From assembly GCA_902775565.1 (NCBI GenBank), contig CACYMP010000014.1:1-53205 (forward strand): DNA of 53,205 nt, written 5' to 3'. Source of the DNA: Oscillospiraceae bacterium (GTDB lineage Bacteria; Bacillota; Clostridia; Saccharofermentanales; Saccharofermentanaceae). Made by a program: the position numbers and the translations under genes. The notes beneath the pieces are model-generated. The model made no database searches and was not told the DNA's origin. It was given only the letters and a program-made list of their open reading frames with translations. Shown here piece by piece: positions 1-7,518 of the stretch (the first letter of the stretch is position 1; every line of letters begins with the position of its first letter).

Positions 1-147
1 CTCTATTACTCTTTTTAAACTCAATTCATAGAATTGAAAAGGTCCGTTTTACTTCAAGTTTTGCATTCTATTCAATTTTCAAGATCCGCGCCTTTTTGCG
101 GTGTTCGAGGCATACTTTTGCATGCCCTTCCGTTAAAGTGCTTGATT
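1..147 (-). promoter_or_regulatory. Probable rRNA operon leader, running off the left edge
   Basis: Read leftward from the promoter at 148-176, this stretch holds no credible ORF but has features of a stable-RNA leader. There is a boxA-like GCACTTTAACG (complement of 131-141), a small hairpin with GGCAT/ATGCC arms (about 110-126), and the segment ATCTTGAAAATTGAATAGAA (complement of about 73-92). That segment resembles the TTTGAAAACTGAA-type antitermination signals found before 16S and 23S genes in Bacillota. The rRNA gene itself would lie beyond the left edge, so the identity is inferred. Confidence 0.55.
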
Positions 148-176
148 ATTCTAATTCGGTGCCCCCTATCTGTCAA
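148..176 (-). promoter_or_regulatory. Strong sigma-A promoter reading left (rRNA-type)
   Basis: On the minus strand the sequence shows a perfect -35 TTGACA (171-176), a 17-base spacer and a -10 TAGAAT (148-153). The upstream DNA is rich in A and T, as in an UP element. No ORF follows it inside the window, which fits a stable RNA operon outside the left edge. Confidence 0.75.
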
Positions 177-320
177 GAACTTTTTTGCATATTTTCAAAA
201 AAAATACAGTTACTTTAGTGCACTAATAAATCAAGCATATTTTTGCTCGGATAATATACAGGTTAAACTGCGGTGTGGCAATTAAAAAATGTTTGTGTTA
301 ATATAACTTGCGCGTGCCTT

Positions 321-411
321 GGAGAAGTACCCAAGAGGCCGAAGGGGAGGCTTTGCTAAAGCTTTAGGTCGGGCAACTGGCGCGGGGGTTCGAATCCCCC
401 CTTCTCCGCCA
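321..411 (+). tRNA. tRNA-Ser (anticodon GCT)
   Basis: A full cloverleaf can be drawn. The acceptor arms are GGAGAAG (321-327) and CTTCTCC (401-407), followed by discriminator G and an encoded CCA (409-411). The anticodon stem AGGCT/AGCTT holds the loop TTGCTAA with anticodon GCT at 355-357, which reads AGC and AGT serine codons. The long variable arm (about 19 bases) is typical of class II tRNAs such as serine. The T arm GGGGG-TTCGAAT-CCCCC is intact. Confidence 0.97.
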
Positions 412-420
412 AGCAGCATA

Positions 421-456
421 AAGCCCTGCAGACATTACGTCTGCAGGGCTTTTCTT
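421..456 (+). terminator. Intrinsic terminator after tRNA-Ser
   Basis: A 13-bp perfect hairpin (421-433 with 439-451, five-base loop) is followed by a T-rich tract. It begins nine bases after the tRNA CCA end and clearly ends that transcript. From here to 674 I see no further gene. The upstream DNA of the next gene contains only AT-rich, weakly promoter-like sequence. Confidence 0.9.
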
Positions 457-674
457 TTCCCGGTTCTTTCCCGTTCTTATATTAATAATATTTTTACGTT
501 ATTGTTTTGGCTTTCTGAACGGCTACATGACTTTTTTTGTCCCTTTGCAACACTATCGTTTACTGCTGTTGTTTATTCAACAGATTGGGCATTGATTGAA
601 CATAGTCGCGCTGTCTTGTGAATGATTAAATACGGCTATCAAAAAACAATAACCGCAAAGGCAGGAACAAAACC

Positions 675-1409
675 ATGAACAAAAAGATACTCGTAATCCT
701 AACAACAGGCACTTTGCTTGCTGCATCCGTTACGGCTGCAGCCTGTGCTGCGAAAAAGCCGCAGGCCGCAGAGACAGCTCCCGCGGCTTCAATCCTTATT
801 GCCGAACCCGCAGCTGATCCCATGTCCTTCGGAAATGAGGATCCTGTAGTCGTCAAGTCATTGCATCAGGCAGATCCCGAGGTCAAACCGGCCTGGGTTA
901 TCGAGATCGAGGATCTTGTTCTTCTGAATACCAAGCCGGCTGCGACAAAGAAGGTCTCCAAAAAGGCTGTAAAGAAGACAGTAACAAAGACTTTCAAGAA
1001 GACAAAGAAGCCGGCTAAAAAGCCGGCAAAGAAGCCCTCTAAGACTTCCGGAAAAAATACAGCCAAGTTTACTTACGGCCGCAGTGTATACACATATCAG
1101 AATATGGCAGTCTATCTGACTATCAATAAGGATAATACAGTTGATTTCAGTGCTGTCGAAACGAAGCACAATGCTCCTGAGGTTCAGTATGAGATCTGCT
1201 GGCAGGCTACAGGCACTCTTGATCCGAAGACCAATACCATTGTCTACAAGGACTGCGTCAAACAGCTGATCGTATTCACCAACACAGGAAAAAACTTCAG
1301 GACACATTACAGCAACGGTCACGGCAAGGTCACATTAAACGGCAAGACGCTCAAGTGGAATGACAACAGCGATCAGAGATGCGGCAATTTCACATTCGTA
1401 AAGGCATGA
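675..1409 (+). CDS. Exported lysine-rich protein with C-terminal beta-type domain, unknown function
   Basis: I do not recognise a named family. The 244-residue product starts with a signal peptide (residues 1-23) ending at Cys24, with a lipobox-like but imperfect AAAC, so it may be a lipoprotein. A low-complexity linker follows, then a strongly basic stretch (about 90-130) of repeated KKAVKKT and KKPAKK units that recalls histone H1 tails. The C-terminal 110 residues look like a compact beta-rich domain with three cysteines. Its N-terminus and basic repeats match those of the gene at 49955-50863, so the two are paralogues in their export and basic modules. The gene stands alone between terminators. 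The basic region could bind wall polymers or nucleic acid outside the cell; this is inference. Confidence 0.75.
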   Translation: MNKKILVILTTGTLLAASVTAAACAAKKPQAAETAPAASILIAEPAADPMSFGNEDPVVVKSLHQADPEVKPAWVIEIEDLVLLNTKPAATKKVSKKAVKKTVTKTFKKTKKPAKKPAKKPSKTSGKNTAKFTYGRSVYTYQNMAVYLTINKDNTVDFSAVETKHNAPEVQYEICWQATGTLDPKTNTIVYKDCVKQLIVFTNTGKNFRTHYSNGHGKVTLNGKTLKWNDNSDQRCGNFTFVKA

Positions 1410-1431
1410 CAAAATAACCTTATCAGACAAC

Positions 1432-1459
1432 AAAACCTCCGGGATTCCGGAGGTTTTTT
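1432..1459. terminator. Bidirectional intrinsic terminator
   Basis: The hairpin arms AACCTCCGG (1434-1442) and CCGGAGGTT (1447-1455) are followed by TTTTTT on the plus strand and by a shorter T tract on the minus strand. It lies between the ends of the convergent genes at 675-1409 and 1468-1812 and probably serves both. Confidence 0.85.
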
Positions 1460-1467
1460 GTTTACGT

Positions 1468-1812
1468 TCAGATCATTGCGGCAAGTTCCGCGCGTTTCTC
1501 CGATATGGTCTTGAGGAACGGAGCATAATCGGCATCGGTCCTGTTGCGGAGAAGTTCCGTCATCTCACAGACCGGAGTATAGATAGGCGTCAGAGCGAGG
1601 TTGCCGAGAACGCCTTTCATTGAATGCGCTATCTCAAAAGCCGTATCGTAGTTTTTAGAAGCTATGGCTTCCTCAAGAGTGGCGAAATTCTTATCGTCTA
1701 CAACTTTCCCGATAAGCTTAAAGTAGAACGCCTCATTTCCCATGCAGCGGGAAAGGCCGTCATTTGTATCAGCACCAAATTGTTTGAGAGCCTCTATCGT
1801 CAGCATAATCAT
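1468..1812 (-). CDS. Hpt-domain phosphotransfer protein
   Basis: This 114-residue protein is a single histidine phosphotransfer domain. The motif AHSMKGVLGNL (residues 62-72) carries the phospho-accepting His63 followed by the conserved K and G of HxxKG. Such proteins shuttle phosphoryl groups between hybrid sensor kinases and response regulators in the cytoplasm. It overlaps the upstream response regulator gene by four bases (ATGA), so the two are translationally coupled and it probably exchanges phosphate with that regulator. No histidine kinase gene is present in the window. The start could also be the ATG two codons later. A terminator follows at 1432-1459. Confidence 0.85.
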   Translation of the reverse strand: MIMLTIEALKQFGADTNDGLSRCMGNEAFYFKLIGKVVDDKNFATLEEAIASKNYDTAFEIAHSMKGVLGNLALTPIYTPVCEMTELLRNRTDADYAPFLKTISEKRAELAAMI

Positions 1813-3497
1813 TTTCCTTTCTCTAAAAGAAATCTTTCGAATTCATTTGCCGGGACAGGTTTTGAGAAATAATAGCCCTGGATTATCGTGCATCCGAGTT
1901 TCTTAAGTGCAAGATACTGTTCTTCAGTCTCAACGCCTTCAGCGATTACCGGAACTCCGAGATAGTCCGCGATATCAATTACGATGCTGATCATGCGCGT
2001 ATCGTTCAGCTTATCGAATGCGTTTCTGATAAACAACATGTCAAGCTTCAGCGCATCGATCGGAAGCTCAGAGATCATGTTAAGTGACGAGTAACCCGAA
2101 CCGAAATCATCCATTTCGATGAAGAATCCGTGCTCCCTGAGCGACTTCACGCGGTCGACTATCTGATCCGAATCACTTACGTAAGCCGATTCCGTGATCT
2201 CCAGATACAGGTCTTTGGGGGTTATGCCGTTATCACTGGTAATCTTTTCCATCTTATCGATAAGACCCGGATCATAAAGCTCAGCACGTGAGAGATTGAC
2301 CGATACAGGCACCGAGATGCCGAGACGCTTTTTCCAGTCAGCGATTATTTCAGCTGTCCTGCGCCAGACAAACTCATCTAACTGCGCGATCAGGCCGTCT
2401 CCTTCAAACAACGGAATAAACTTGCCGGGAGATATCATTCCAAGCGTCGGATGTGACCATCTGACGAGCGCCTCCGCGCTTGAAAGTACAGGCTTATCTC
2501 CGACGATGTTGTACTTCGGCTGGAAGTAGACCTGGAATTGTTTTTCCGCAAGAGCTTTCGGGAATTCCTCGACCAATTGCTCCGCATAGAGTTCCGCATC
2601 TATCAGTGCTTCATCAAAATTACTGATGGAGACCGAATAGTTGTTGCGTATCTTGTCCGCTGCGATCTTCGCACGGTCAAACCTCGCATGGATATCCAGT
2701 TTCTTGTCGCAGAAGGAATATACACCGACGCGCACCTTGACCGCAGTCTCGAGATCTTCTATGACGGCTGACACCTGCTCGACGATATCGGAATAATCAT
2801 CCTTGTGCGGACAATATACGAGGAAGGTATCGGCGGCTTTTCTGCAGACAAAGCTGCCCGTATCAGGGAAAGCCGACTGCAGACGGCGGGCTATGCATTT
2901 AAGGATCTCATCACCTTTGGCAATGCCGAAACGCTCGTTTAGTACATGGAAATGGTTAATGTCAAAGCAAAGAGCATCTCTGTCAGCTGACGGATAATAC
3001 TTATCAAACTGGCTGCCGTAGCGGTAAAAATATTCAATGGTATAAAGACCTGTAAGCTCGTCTCTTTCAGTCGAGCTGATGATCTGGCGGTCTTCAATAA
3101 GTTCGATCGAACGCGATATGCGGGCCTTGATGACATCAGGCTGCGGATAAGGCTTCGGGATGAAGTCAAAAGCGCCCTTTCTGAGGCTTTCTACTTCCGA
3201 GGCTTGATCGGATGTAAGTACGATGACAGGTATTCCCTTAAGTTCAGGGTCTTCAGAAAGACGCACAAGAAGCTCAAGTCCGGTAAGCTTTGGCATTATG
3301 AGGTCAAGCAGTATAAGCGACAGCGTGTTGCGGTGCTGCCTTATCATCTCATAGGCCATCTCACCGTCTTCCGCTTTGAGAATATCGTATTCATCAGCAA
3401 GGATATTCTCGAGCATCTCACGGTTGATATACTCGTCATCTGCTACCAGGATCTGCCTTCTGCCGTTTTCCGAAACGTCTGTGCAGCTCGTCATCAA
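1809..3497 (-). CDS. Response regulator with degenerate GGDEF and intact EAL domain (c-di-GMP phosphodiesterase)
   Basis: The 562-residue protein has three domains. The receiver domain (about 14-135) has acidic D20/D21, phospho-acceptor D65, T95 and K115. The GGDEF domain (about 143-300) has its signature replaced by AADTF (221-225), so it should not make c-di-GMP and may only bind nucleotide. The EAL domain (about 315-556) keeps E342 of EAL, N401, E433, the DD pair at 463-464, K484 and E520, all expected for phosphodiesterase activity. It therefore probably degrades c-di-GMP under phosphorelay control, partnered by the Hpt protein encoded downstream with a 4-base overlap. The start is set by a strong AAAAGGAGG about six bases upstream. 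Confidence 0.9.
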   Translation of the reverse strand: MMTSCTDVSENGRRQILVADDEYINREMLENILADEYDILKAEDGEMAYEMIRQHRNTLSLILLDLIMPKLTGLELLVRLSEDPELKGIPVIVLTSDQASEVESLRKGAFDFIPKPYPQPDVIKARISRSIELIEDRQIISSTERDELTGLYTIEYFYRYGSQFDKYYPSADRDALCFDINHFHVLNERFGIAKGDEILKCIARRLQSAFPDTGSFVCRKAADTFLVYCPHKDDYSDIVEQVSAVIEDLETAVKVRVGVYSFCDKKLDIHARFDRAKIAADKIRNNYSVSISNFDEALIDAELYAEQLVEEFPKALAEKQFQVYFQPKYNIVGDKPVLSSAEALVRWSHPTLGMISPGKFIPLFEGDGLIAQLDEFVWRRTAEIIADWKKRLGISVPVSVNLSRAELYDPGLIDKMEKITSDNGITPKDLYLEITESAYVSDSDQIVDRVKSLREHGFFIEMDDFGSGYSSLNMISELPIDALKLDMLFIRNAFDKLNDTRMISIVIDIADYLGVPVIAEGVETEEQYLALKKLGCTIIQGYYFSKPVPANEFERFLLEKGK

Positions 3498-3636
3498 TTG
3501 CCTCCTTTTTCAGCACTTTTTGTCACCGCCGTTGCAGGTCACCTCGTGCTGAACGGGTTTTATATACTGAAGCATCACCCTGTATTGTAATTATATCATA
3601 TTTCTTTGATAGTAATCTTCCAAACACAAAAGTAAA

Positions 3637-3661
3637 CGGGCACCCCAAGAAAGGGTGCCCG
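3637..3661 (-). terminator. Terminator ending the metQ-adh-ahpD unit
   Basis: A 9-bp GC-rich hairpin (CGGGCACCC at 3637-3645 with GGGTGCCCG at 3653-3661) is followed on the minus strand by TTTACTTTTG. It lies about 100 bases after the stop of the gene at 3759-4316. Confidence 0.7.
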
Positions 3662-3758
3662 TCTGTCTTATCTCTCAAGGAAACATCTTCTGAATCCCCG
3701 AGGCCGTAAATGAGATCCGCTTTATCGAATCACCAAAAGCCTGCGGCTCTCATTGCGG

Positions 3759-4316
3759 TTACTTCTTGATGTCTGCTCTCCATGTTGCAGGCTTGAATTC
3801 CTGTACGAGAGGGAGCAGACGCTTATCTACGTCGATCTTGAAAACGGAGTTGAAATTGTTGGTTGCGATCATCTGACCTGCGAAACCAACGATAACTACG
3901 AGTTCCTGATCGTTAAAATGCTTCTTGAGTTCTGCGAAGAGCTCATCTGAAACGGATGTGGGATCCTTTACGATAGACTCCGCAAGCTTTGTAAGAAGAG
4001 TCTCCTTCTCATCGTAAACGAGGTTTGCGGGATCTAAGCCCAGGCCCTTTACGTCGCTGATGAAGAAGAGTGAGCACAGCTGGCATGAGTTTGTCGTGGA
4101 GATCTTGTGAGCATAAAGGATAGCGTCCTTCTCACCGATGACCTCAACGAGTCTGTTCCAGGATGTGTACCATGCCATATATGCGTCGTATGTTGCAGCG
4201 TCATTTAACAGCCCCTTCTTCATGTTCGTAACTGCGTTTCTTCCTGCGAGTTCGTCATAGCGCTCTTTTTCTGCGCCTGTTGCTTCATTCTGTTCTACCA
4301 ATTTGATCCTAGCCAT
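3759..4316 (-). CDS. AhpD/carboxymuconolactone decarboxylase-like protein
   Basis: The 185-residue sequence fits the all-helical AhpD-like fold family. It has the paired cysteines of the redox motif, SCQLCSLF, at C78 and C81. In AhpD peroxidases a histidine follows four residues after the second Cys; here that position is Phe85, so classical AhpD peroxidase chemistry is doubtful although a thiol-disulfide role remains possible. It is the last gene after metQ and an iron-type alcohol dehydrogenase, 43 bases behind the latter, and a terminator follows. Co-transcription with a methionine-binding protein under a Cys-codon leader suggests a role in thiol stress or sulfur scavenging. That is inference. 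Confidence 0.7.
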   Translation of the reverse strand: MARIKLVEQNEATGAEKERYDELAGRNAVTNMKKGLLNDAATYDAYMAWYTSWNRLVEVIGEKDAILYAHKISTTNSCQLCSLFFISDVKGLGLDPANLVYDEKETLLTKLAESIVKDPTSVSDELFAELKKHFNDQELVVIVGFAGQMIATNNFNSVFKIDVDKRLLPLVQEFKPATWRADIKK

Positions 4317-4359
4317 TTTTGTTTCTCCTTTTACAGTGATTCTTTATATGGTGATTCCA

Positions 4360-5520
4360 TTAAAGTGCAAGTTTTAATATGTCGGTTATCTTCTGTGCAT
4401 CAAGGGGAACGTAGTGTCCTACATTGCCTCCGGCCGTTGCACGTTTAGCCATTGCTTCAAAATCCTTATCGTCAATTCCGAGCTGGTTAAGTCTTGTCTT
4501 AAGCCCCAAGCTTACGAAAAACTTTTCTAATTCCTCCGACAAAAGGAACGCTCTTTCCTCCTCGTTGAAATCGTAAGGATCTTTTCCATAAACTCTGGAT
4601 GCCAGCAGCGCAAGTCTCCAGGGCTTGATCTTTGCCATGTACTTCGTCCATGCGACGAAAACTATTGCCATTCCTTCACCGTGTGTGATGTTGTACTGTG
4701 CGGACAGTTCATGTTCAATACGGTGTGATCCCCAGTCAGCCGATCTTCCGGCATCGAGGAAATTGTTGTGGGCGACTGATGCGAGCCACTGTATCTCGGC
4801 ACGCGCATTGATATCAGTCGGGTCTTTTATCAGTTTTCTCGCGTTTACCTGCAAAGCTCTTATCGCGCCTTCTATCAGATAGTCGGTCGTATCAGAATTC
4901 TTCTCATCAGAGAAATATCTTTCGAGAAGGTGTGACAGAACATCTGCGATACCTACATATGTCTGGTAAGCGGGAAGATTTACCGTGTACCTCGGGTTCA
5001 TGATCGCGAACTTCGGAATTATGCGGTCATCCTCAAAACCTTTTTTCCATTCTCCGTACGAAAGGATCGCCGCATTGGAAGTCTCTGATCCGGATGAAGC
5101 CGTCGTTGCGATAACACCTATGCCGAGTACTGATTCCGGTACGGTTCCCTTGGAGAAGAAGTCCCAAACATCTCCGTCGTAAGGGATACCTATCGCAATC
5201 GCCTTGGCCGTGTCGATGGAGCTTCCTCCACCGACCGCCAGGACAAAATCGACTTGGTCCTTCTTACCTTGTTCGACGAGCTTTCTTACAAGCTCAATGC
5301 TCGGATTCGGTACTACTTCCCCACTCTCGGAGAACTTGATGTCAAGTTCGGCAACGGCATCCCTGATAACGTCGTAAATACCGAGTTTCTTAACGAAGTC
5401 TCCGCTATAAACTAAAAGGAGTGATCTTACGTTATTCTGCTTTAAAAGCTTTGCGAGACTTTTCTCGCTTCCCTCACCGAAAACAATCTTCGCGGGGTTA
5501 TAGTACTCGAATCCGATCAT
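4360..5520 (-). CDS. Iron-containing alcohol dehydrogenase (BdhA/YqhD type)
   Basis: This 386-residue protein has the group III metal-dependent alcohol dehydrogenase fold. Residues 97-105 (GGGSSIDTA) form the nucleotide-binding motif. Metal ligands appear intact as D193, H197, H266 and H280, with the IEHELSAQYNITHGEGMA block at 268-284. It should reduce aldehydes to alcohols, or the reverse, with NAD(P)H in the cytoplasm. It lies 12 bases downstream of metQ in the same unit, an unusual place for such an enzyme. One possibility is disposal of aldehydes such as methional or butyraldehyde produced in methionine catabolism; nothing in the sequence proves the substrate. Confidence 0.87.
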   Translation of the reverse strand: MIGFEYYNPAKIVFGEGSEKSLAKLLKQNNVRSLLLVYSGDFVKKLGIYDVIRDAVAELDIKFSESGEVVPNPSIELVRKLVEQGKKDQVDFVLAVGGGSSIDTAKAIAIGIPYDGDVWDFFSKGTVPESVLGIGVIATTASSGSETSNAAILSYGEWKKGFEDDRIIPKFAIMNPRYTVNLPAYQTYVGIADVLSHLLERYFSDEKNSDTTDYLIEGAIRALQVNARKLIKDPTDINARAEIQWLASVAHNNFLDAGRSADWGSHRIEHELSAQYNITHGEGMAIVFVAWTKYMAKIKPWRLALLASRVYGKDPYDFNEEERAFLLSEELEKFFVSLGLKTRLNQLGIDDKDFEAMAKRATAGGNVGHYVPLDAQKITDILKLAL

Positions 5521-5532
5521 GACCTTTTCTCC

Positions 5533-6396
5533 TTAGCCGAAGAGGGGAACTACTGCGCCGTCATACTTCTCCTTGATGAACTTAGCGACCTCAGGTCCCT
5601 GGAGTACTTCAACGAGCTTCTTGATAGCTGCATCGTTTTCCTTTTCCTTAGATGTTGCGATGATGTTGCCGTATGTCTTTGCTGCAAGACCGTCATTTGC
5701 CTCAACTGCGAGTGCCTGGCTTACGTGGAGACCGCCCTCGATCGCATAATTGCCGTTGATGACTGCTACGTCTACGTCGGGAAGTGCTGCTACGAGCTGC
5801 TCAGGTGCGAGCTCCTTGAACTGAACGTTCTTGGGGTTCTCTGTGATGTCTGCTACTGTTGCGTTGATGCCTGCGCCGTCCTTAAGCTTGATGATGCCTT
5901 CCTGTGCAAGGAGGAGGAGCGCTCTTGCTTCGTTTGTTACGTTGTTGGGAACTGCGATGATCGCGTTGTCGGGAAGTGCCTTAAGATCCTTTGTCTTACC
6001 TGCATAAACACCGAACGGTTCATAGTGGACTGCACCTGCAGAAACAAGAGTTGAATTGTTCTCTTTGTTGAACTGCTCGAGGTAAGGAACATGCTGGAAA
6101 TAGTTTGCGTCAAGGCTTCCCTCGATAACACCGGTGTTAGGTGTGATGGAATCTTCGAGCTTTACGATCTCGAGCTTGATGCCTTCCTTCTCGAGGATCG
6201 GCTTTGCAACTTCCAGGATCTCAGAGTGAGGTGTGATGTTAGCGCCTACCTTGAGAACAATCTGCTGTGAATTGTTTGAAGCCTGTGCGCTTGCTGCTGT
6301 GCCTGTCTCTGTCTTCTTTGCGCATGCACCGAATGATGCAAGGAAAGTAAATGTAAGTGCGGTAGCTACTACCTTTTTGATGATGCTGTTTTTCAT
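5533..6396 (-). CDS. metQ: Methionine ABC transporter substrate-binding lipoprotein MetQ
   Basis: The 287-residue product belongs to the NlpA/MetQ family. A lipoprotein signal peptide ends at Cys25 (FGAC). The mature part shows family blocks such as LDANYFQHVPYLEQFN, the IAVPNN segment and the VAVINGNYAIE segment. It would capture methionine outside the membrane and deliver it to MetNI, encoded separately at 8743-10396 in the neighbouring unit. The start has AAGGAG about nine bases upstream. The gene has its own promoter, operator copy and Cys-codon leader attenuator (6463-6713), so it is regulated in parallel with, but apart from, metNI. Confidence 0.92.
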   Translation of the reverse strand: MKNSIIKKVVATALTFTFLASFGACAKKTETGTAASAQASNNSQQIVLKVGANITPHSEILEVAKPILEKEGIKLEIVKLEDSITPNTGVIEGSLDANYFQHVPYLEQFNKENNSTLVSAGAVHYEPFGVYAGKTKDLKALPDNAIIAVPNNVTNEARALLLLAQEGIIKLKDGAGINATVADITENPKNVQFKELAPEQLVAALPDVDVAVINGNYAIEGGLHVSQALAVEANDGLAAKTYGNIIATSKEKENDAAIKKLVEVLQGPEVAKFIKEKYDGAVVPLFG

Positions 6397-6462
6397 AGTG
6401 TGATTCTCCTTGGTTTCTTTTTGATTTGAATTGATCTGTATTTGTTTTTCTTGTTCAGGGCC

Positions 6463-6497
6463 AAGAAAAAGCCCGGAAGTTTATTTAACTCCCGGGC
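6463..6497 (-). terminator. Leader terminator (attenuator) before metQ
   Basis: On the minus strand an 11-bp hairpin with one G-U pair (6487-6497 with 6471-6481, five-base loop) is followed by TTTTTC. It lies between the leader peptide ORF and metQ, so transcripts must read through it to express metQ. Its 5' arm, GTGCCCGGGAG (complement of 6489-6499), is perfectly complementary over 11 bases to codons 19-23 of the leader ORF (6582-6592). That pairing would prevent the terminator from forming. Confidence 0.88.
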
Positions 6498-6525
6498 ACA
6501 TGGCATGTTCATGAATATCAGATCA

Positions 6526-6648
6526 TCAACATCGTATCGCAAGGCGTGAAGCAGCAGTGCTCATCGCCGTGGCCATATTGCGTGCCCGGGAGCTAAGCAT
6601 TCGACAACACATCATGCTGTTAACTGTGAATGTGATTGAGTTGTACAT
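6526..6648 (-). CDS. Cys-codon leader peptide of metQ unit (40 aa)
   Basis: A 40-codon ORF lies between promoter and terminator. It has an excellent AAAGGAGG (6657-6664) about eight bases before its ATG. The peptide contains MCCRMLSSRA at residues 13-22, with adjacent Cys14 and Cys15, and a last codon Cys40 (TGT just before TGA). The segment matches the leader of the mccB unit, MCCRMLYSRA, including the 15 identical bases ATGTGTTGTCGAATG. Six codons after the Cys pair lies the segment that can pair with the terminator 5' arm. The inferred role is a sensor of charged tRNA-Cys: a ribosome stalled at Cys14-15 would leave the antiterminator segment free. I do not know this peptide as a named family. 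Confidence 0.85.
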   Translation of the reverse strand: MYNSITFTVNSMMCCRMLSSRARNMATAMSTAASRLAIRC

Positions 6649-6679
6649 TTTTCACGCCTCCTTTCGAGTTGATGGTGAA

Positions 6680-6708
6680 AGTATATCGGTATTTACCTAC
6701 TATGTCAA
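6680..6708 (-). promoter_or_regulatory. Promoter of the metQ unit
   Basis: The minus strand has TTGACA (6703-6708), a 17-base spacer and TATACT (6680-6685). The predicted transcript starts near 6673, about 25 bases before the leader ORF. The ACCTA-N9-TAGGT repeat covers the -35 box. Confidence 0.9.
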
Positions 6709-6713
6709 TAGGT
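6695..6713. promoter_or_regulatory. Inverted repeat operator ACCTA-N9-TAGGT (metQ)
   Basis: The 19-bp inverted repeat overlaps the -35 region of the metQ promoter. It is nearly identical, including flanks TTT and TTTTT, to the copy at 12695-12713, and sits at the same distance from the -10 box. The position fits a repressor site. The divergent Rrf2 gene at 12782-13177 is the natural candidate for its regulator. Confidence 0.75.
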
Positions 6714-6762
6714 TTTTGAAAAATATTTTTCTCGTCTTTCAAAAACCCTGAAAGTCAATGGA

Positions 6763-7518
6763 TTAGAGCATTGCGAAGCCCATAAAGAGCATGTTCATCT
6801 GCTCTTCGTCATGTAAATATGTGTGATCGTGCACAGTTCCCTCATAGATCTTTGCGCCGTCACGGTAGACCAGAAGTCGGTTGATCGGGACCTCTTCCCA
6901 TGCACCGTCATCGAGAGGCCTGGTTGCGAAAAGAACATGTCCGTCACCGGTCTTTCTGTACATCGTGCCGGCTTCATTCTTATGCACGTAAAGATTCTCG
7001 CCGTCAAAGATAAGGAGATTGAGCTTATTGCCTTTGGAAAGCTTCACGACGATGGAATCCATCAGATCGAATCTTCCGGATTCATCTGTAATTCCTTCGT
7101 TCTGATCGAGGATATATAACAATATCCTTTCACTGTCCGTATCGCCTTCCTGGATATTCGCATAAAGATCCAGTTCATCAGATTCAAATATCGTTCCGTT
7201 ATGGACCAGCGTCCATTTTCTTCCGTTTGCATCGGTTCCGGTAAACGGGTGAGTATTCTCATATTCAACGTGGCCTATCGTGGCTCTTCTGATATGAGCG
7301 AACATTCCGCGGCATGTGAGATCTGCTGAAAGGAGTTCAGCAATCTTCCCGCTTCCGGCGGAATTTGACGGTTCTTTTATAAGAGTTACCGTACCTTTTT
7401 CATCCCATGAAGCAATGCCCCATCCGTGCGGGTTCAACTCACCGTGCTTAAAAAATTCCTTAAGCTCGGCGTTGACATTTATATCCTTTGCGGATGAGAC
7501 TCCGAAGACTTCACACAT
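6763..7518 (-). CDS. Class II glutamine amidotransferase (YafJ/EgtC-like)
   Basis: The 251-residue protein is an N-terminal-nucleophile amidohydrolase of class II. Cys2 right after the initiator Met is the expected nucleophile, and the family blocks NPHGWGIASW, HIRRATIG, THPF, VHNGTIF and DTDSE are present. YafJ-type proteins and EgtC, which removes gamma-glutamyl groups in ergothioneine synthesis, share this fold without a synthetase domain. It overlaps the upstream glutamate-cysteine ligase gene by eight bases, so the two are coupled. A hydrolase acting on a gamma-glutamyl thiol product of that ligase is a reasonable inference. It is the last gene of the mccB unit; only a weak AT-rich hairpin (about 6713-6745) follows. 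Confidence 0.82.
   Translation of the reverse strand: MCEVFGVSSAKDINVNAELKEFFKHGELNPHGWGIASWDEKGTVTLIKEPSNSAGSGKIAELLSADLTCRGMFAHIRRATIGHVEYENTHPFTGTDANGRKWTLVHNGTIFESDELDLYANIQEGDTDSERILLYILDQNEGITDESGRFDLMDSIVVKLSKGNKLNLLIFDGENLYVHKNEAGTMYRKTGDGHVLFATRPLDDGAWEEVPINRLLVYRDGAKIYEGTVHDHTYLHDEEQMNMLFMGFAML

Noticed and set aside
319..621. 100-residue plus-strand ORF over the tRNA
   Set aside because: It runs through tRNA-Ser and its terminator, so it is not a gene.
858..1322. 154-residue minus-strand ORF
   Set aside because: It is the antisense shadow of the lysine-rich exported protein gene and has no ribosome binding site.
6397..6762. T-box or SAM riboswitch upstream of metQ
   Set aside because: I found no T-box core (TGGNACCGCG-like) and no SAM-aptamer pattern. 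The RNA is explained by a leader ORF, an antiterminator match and a terminator.
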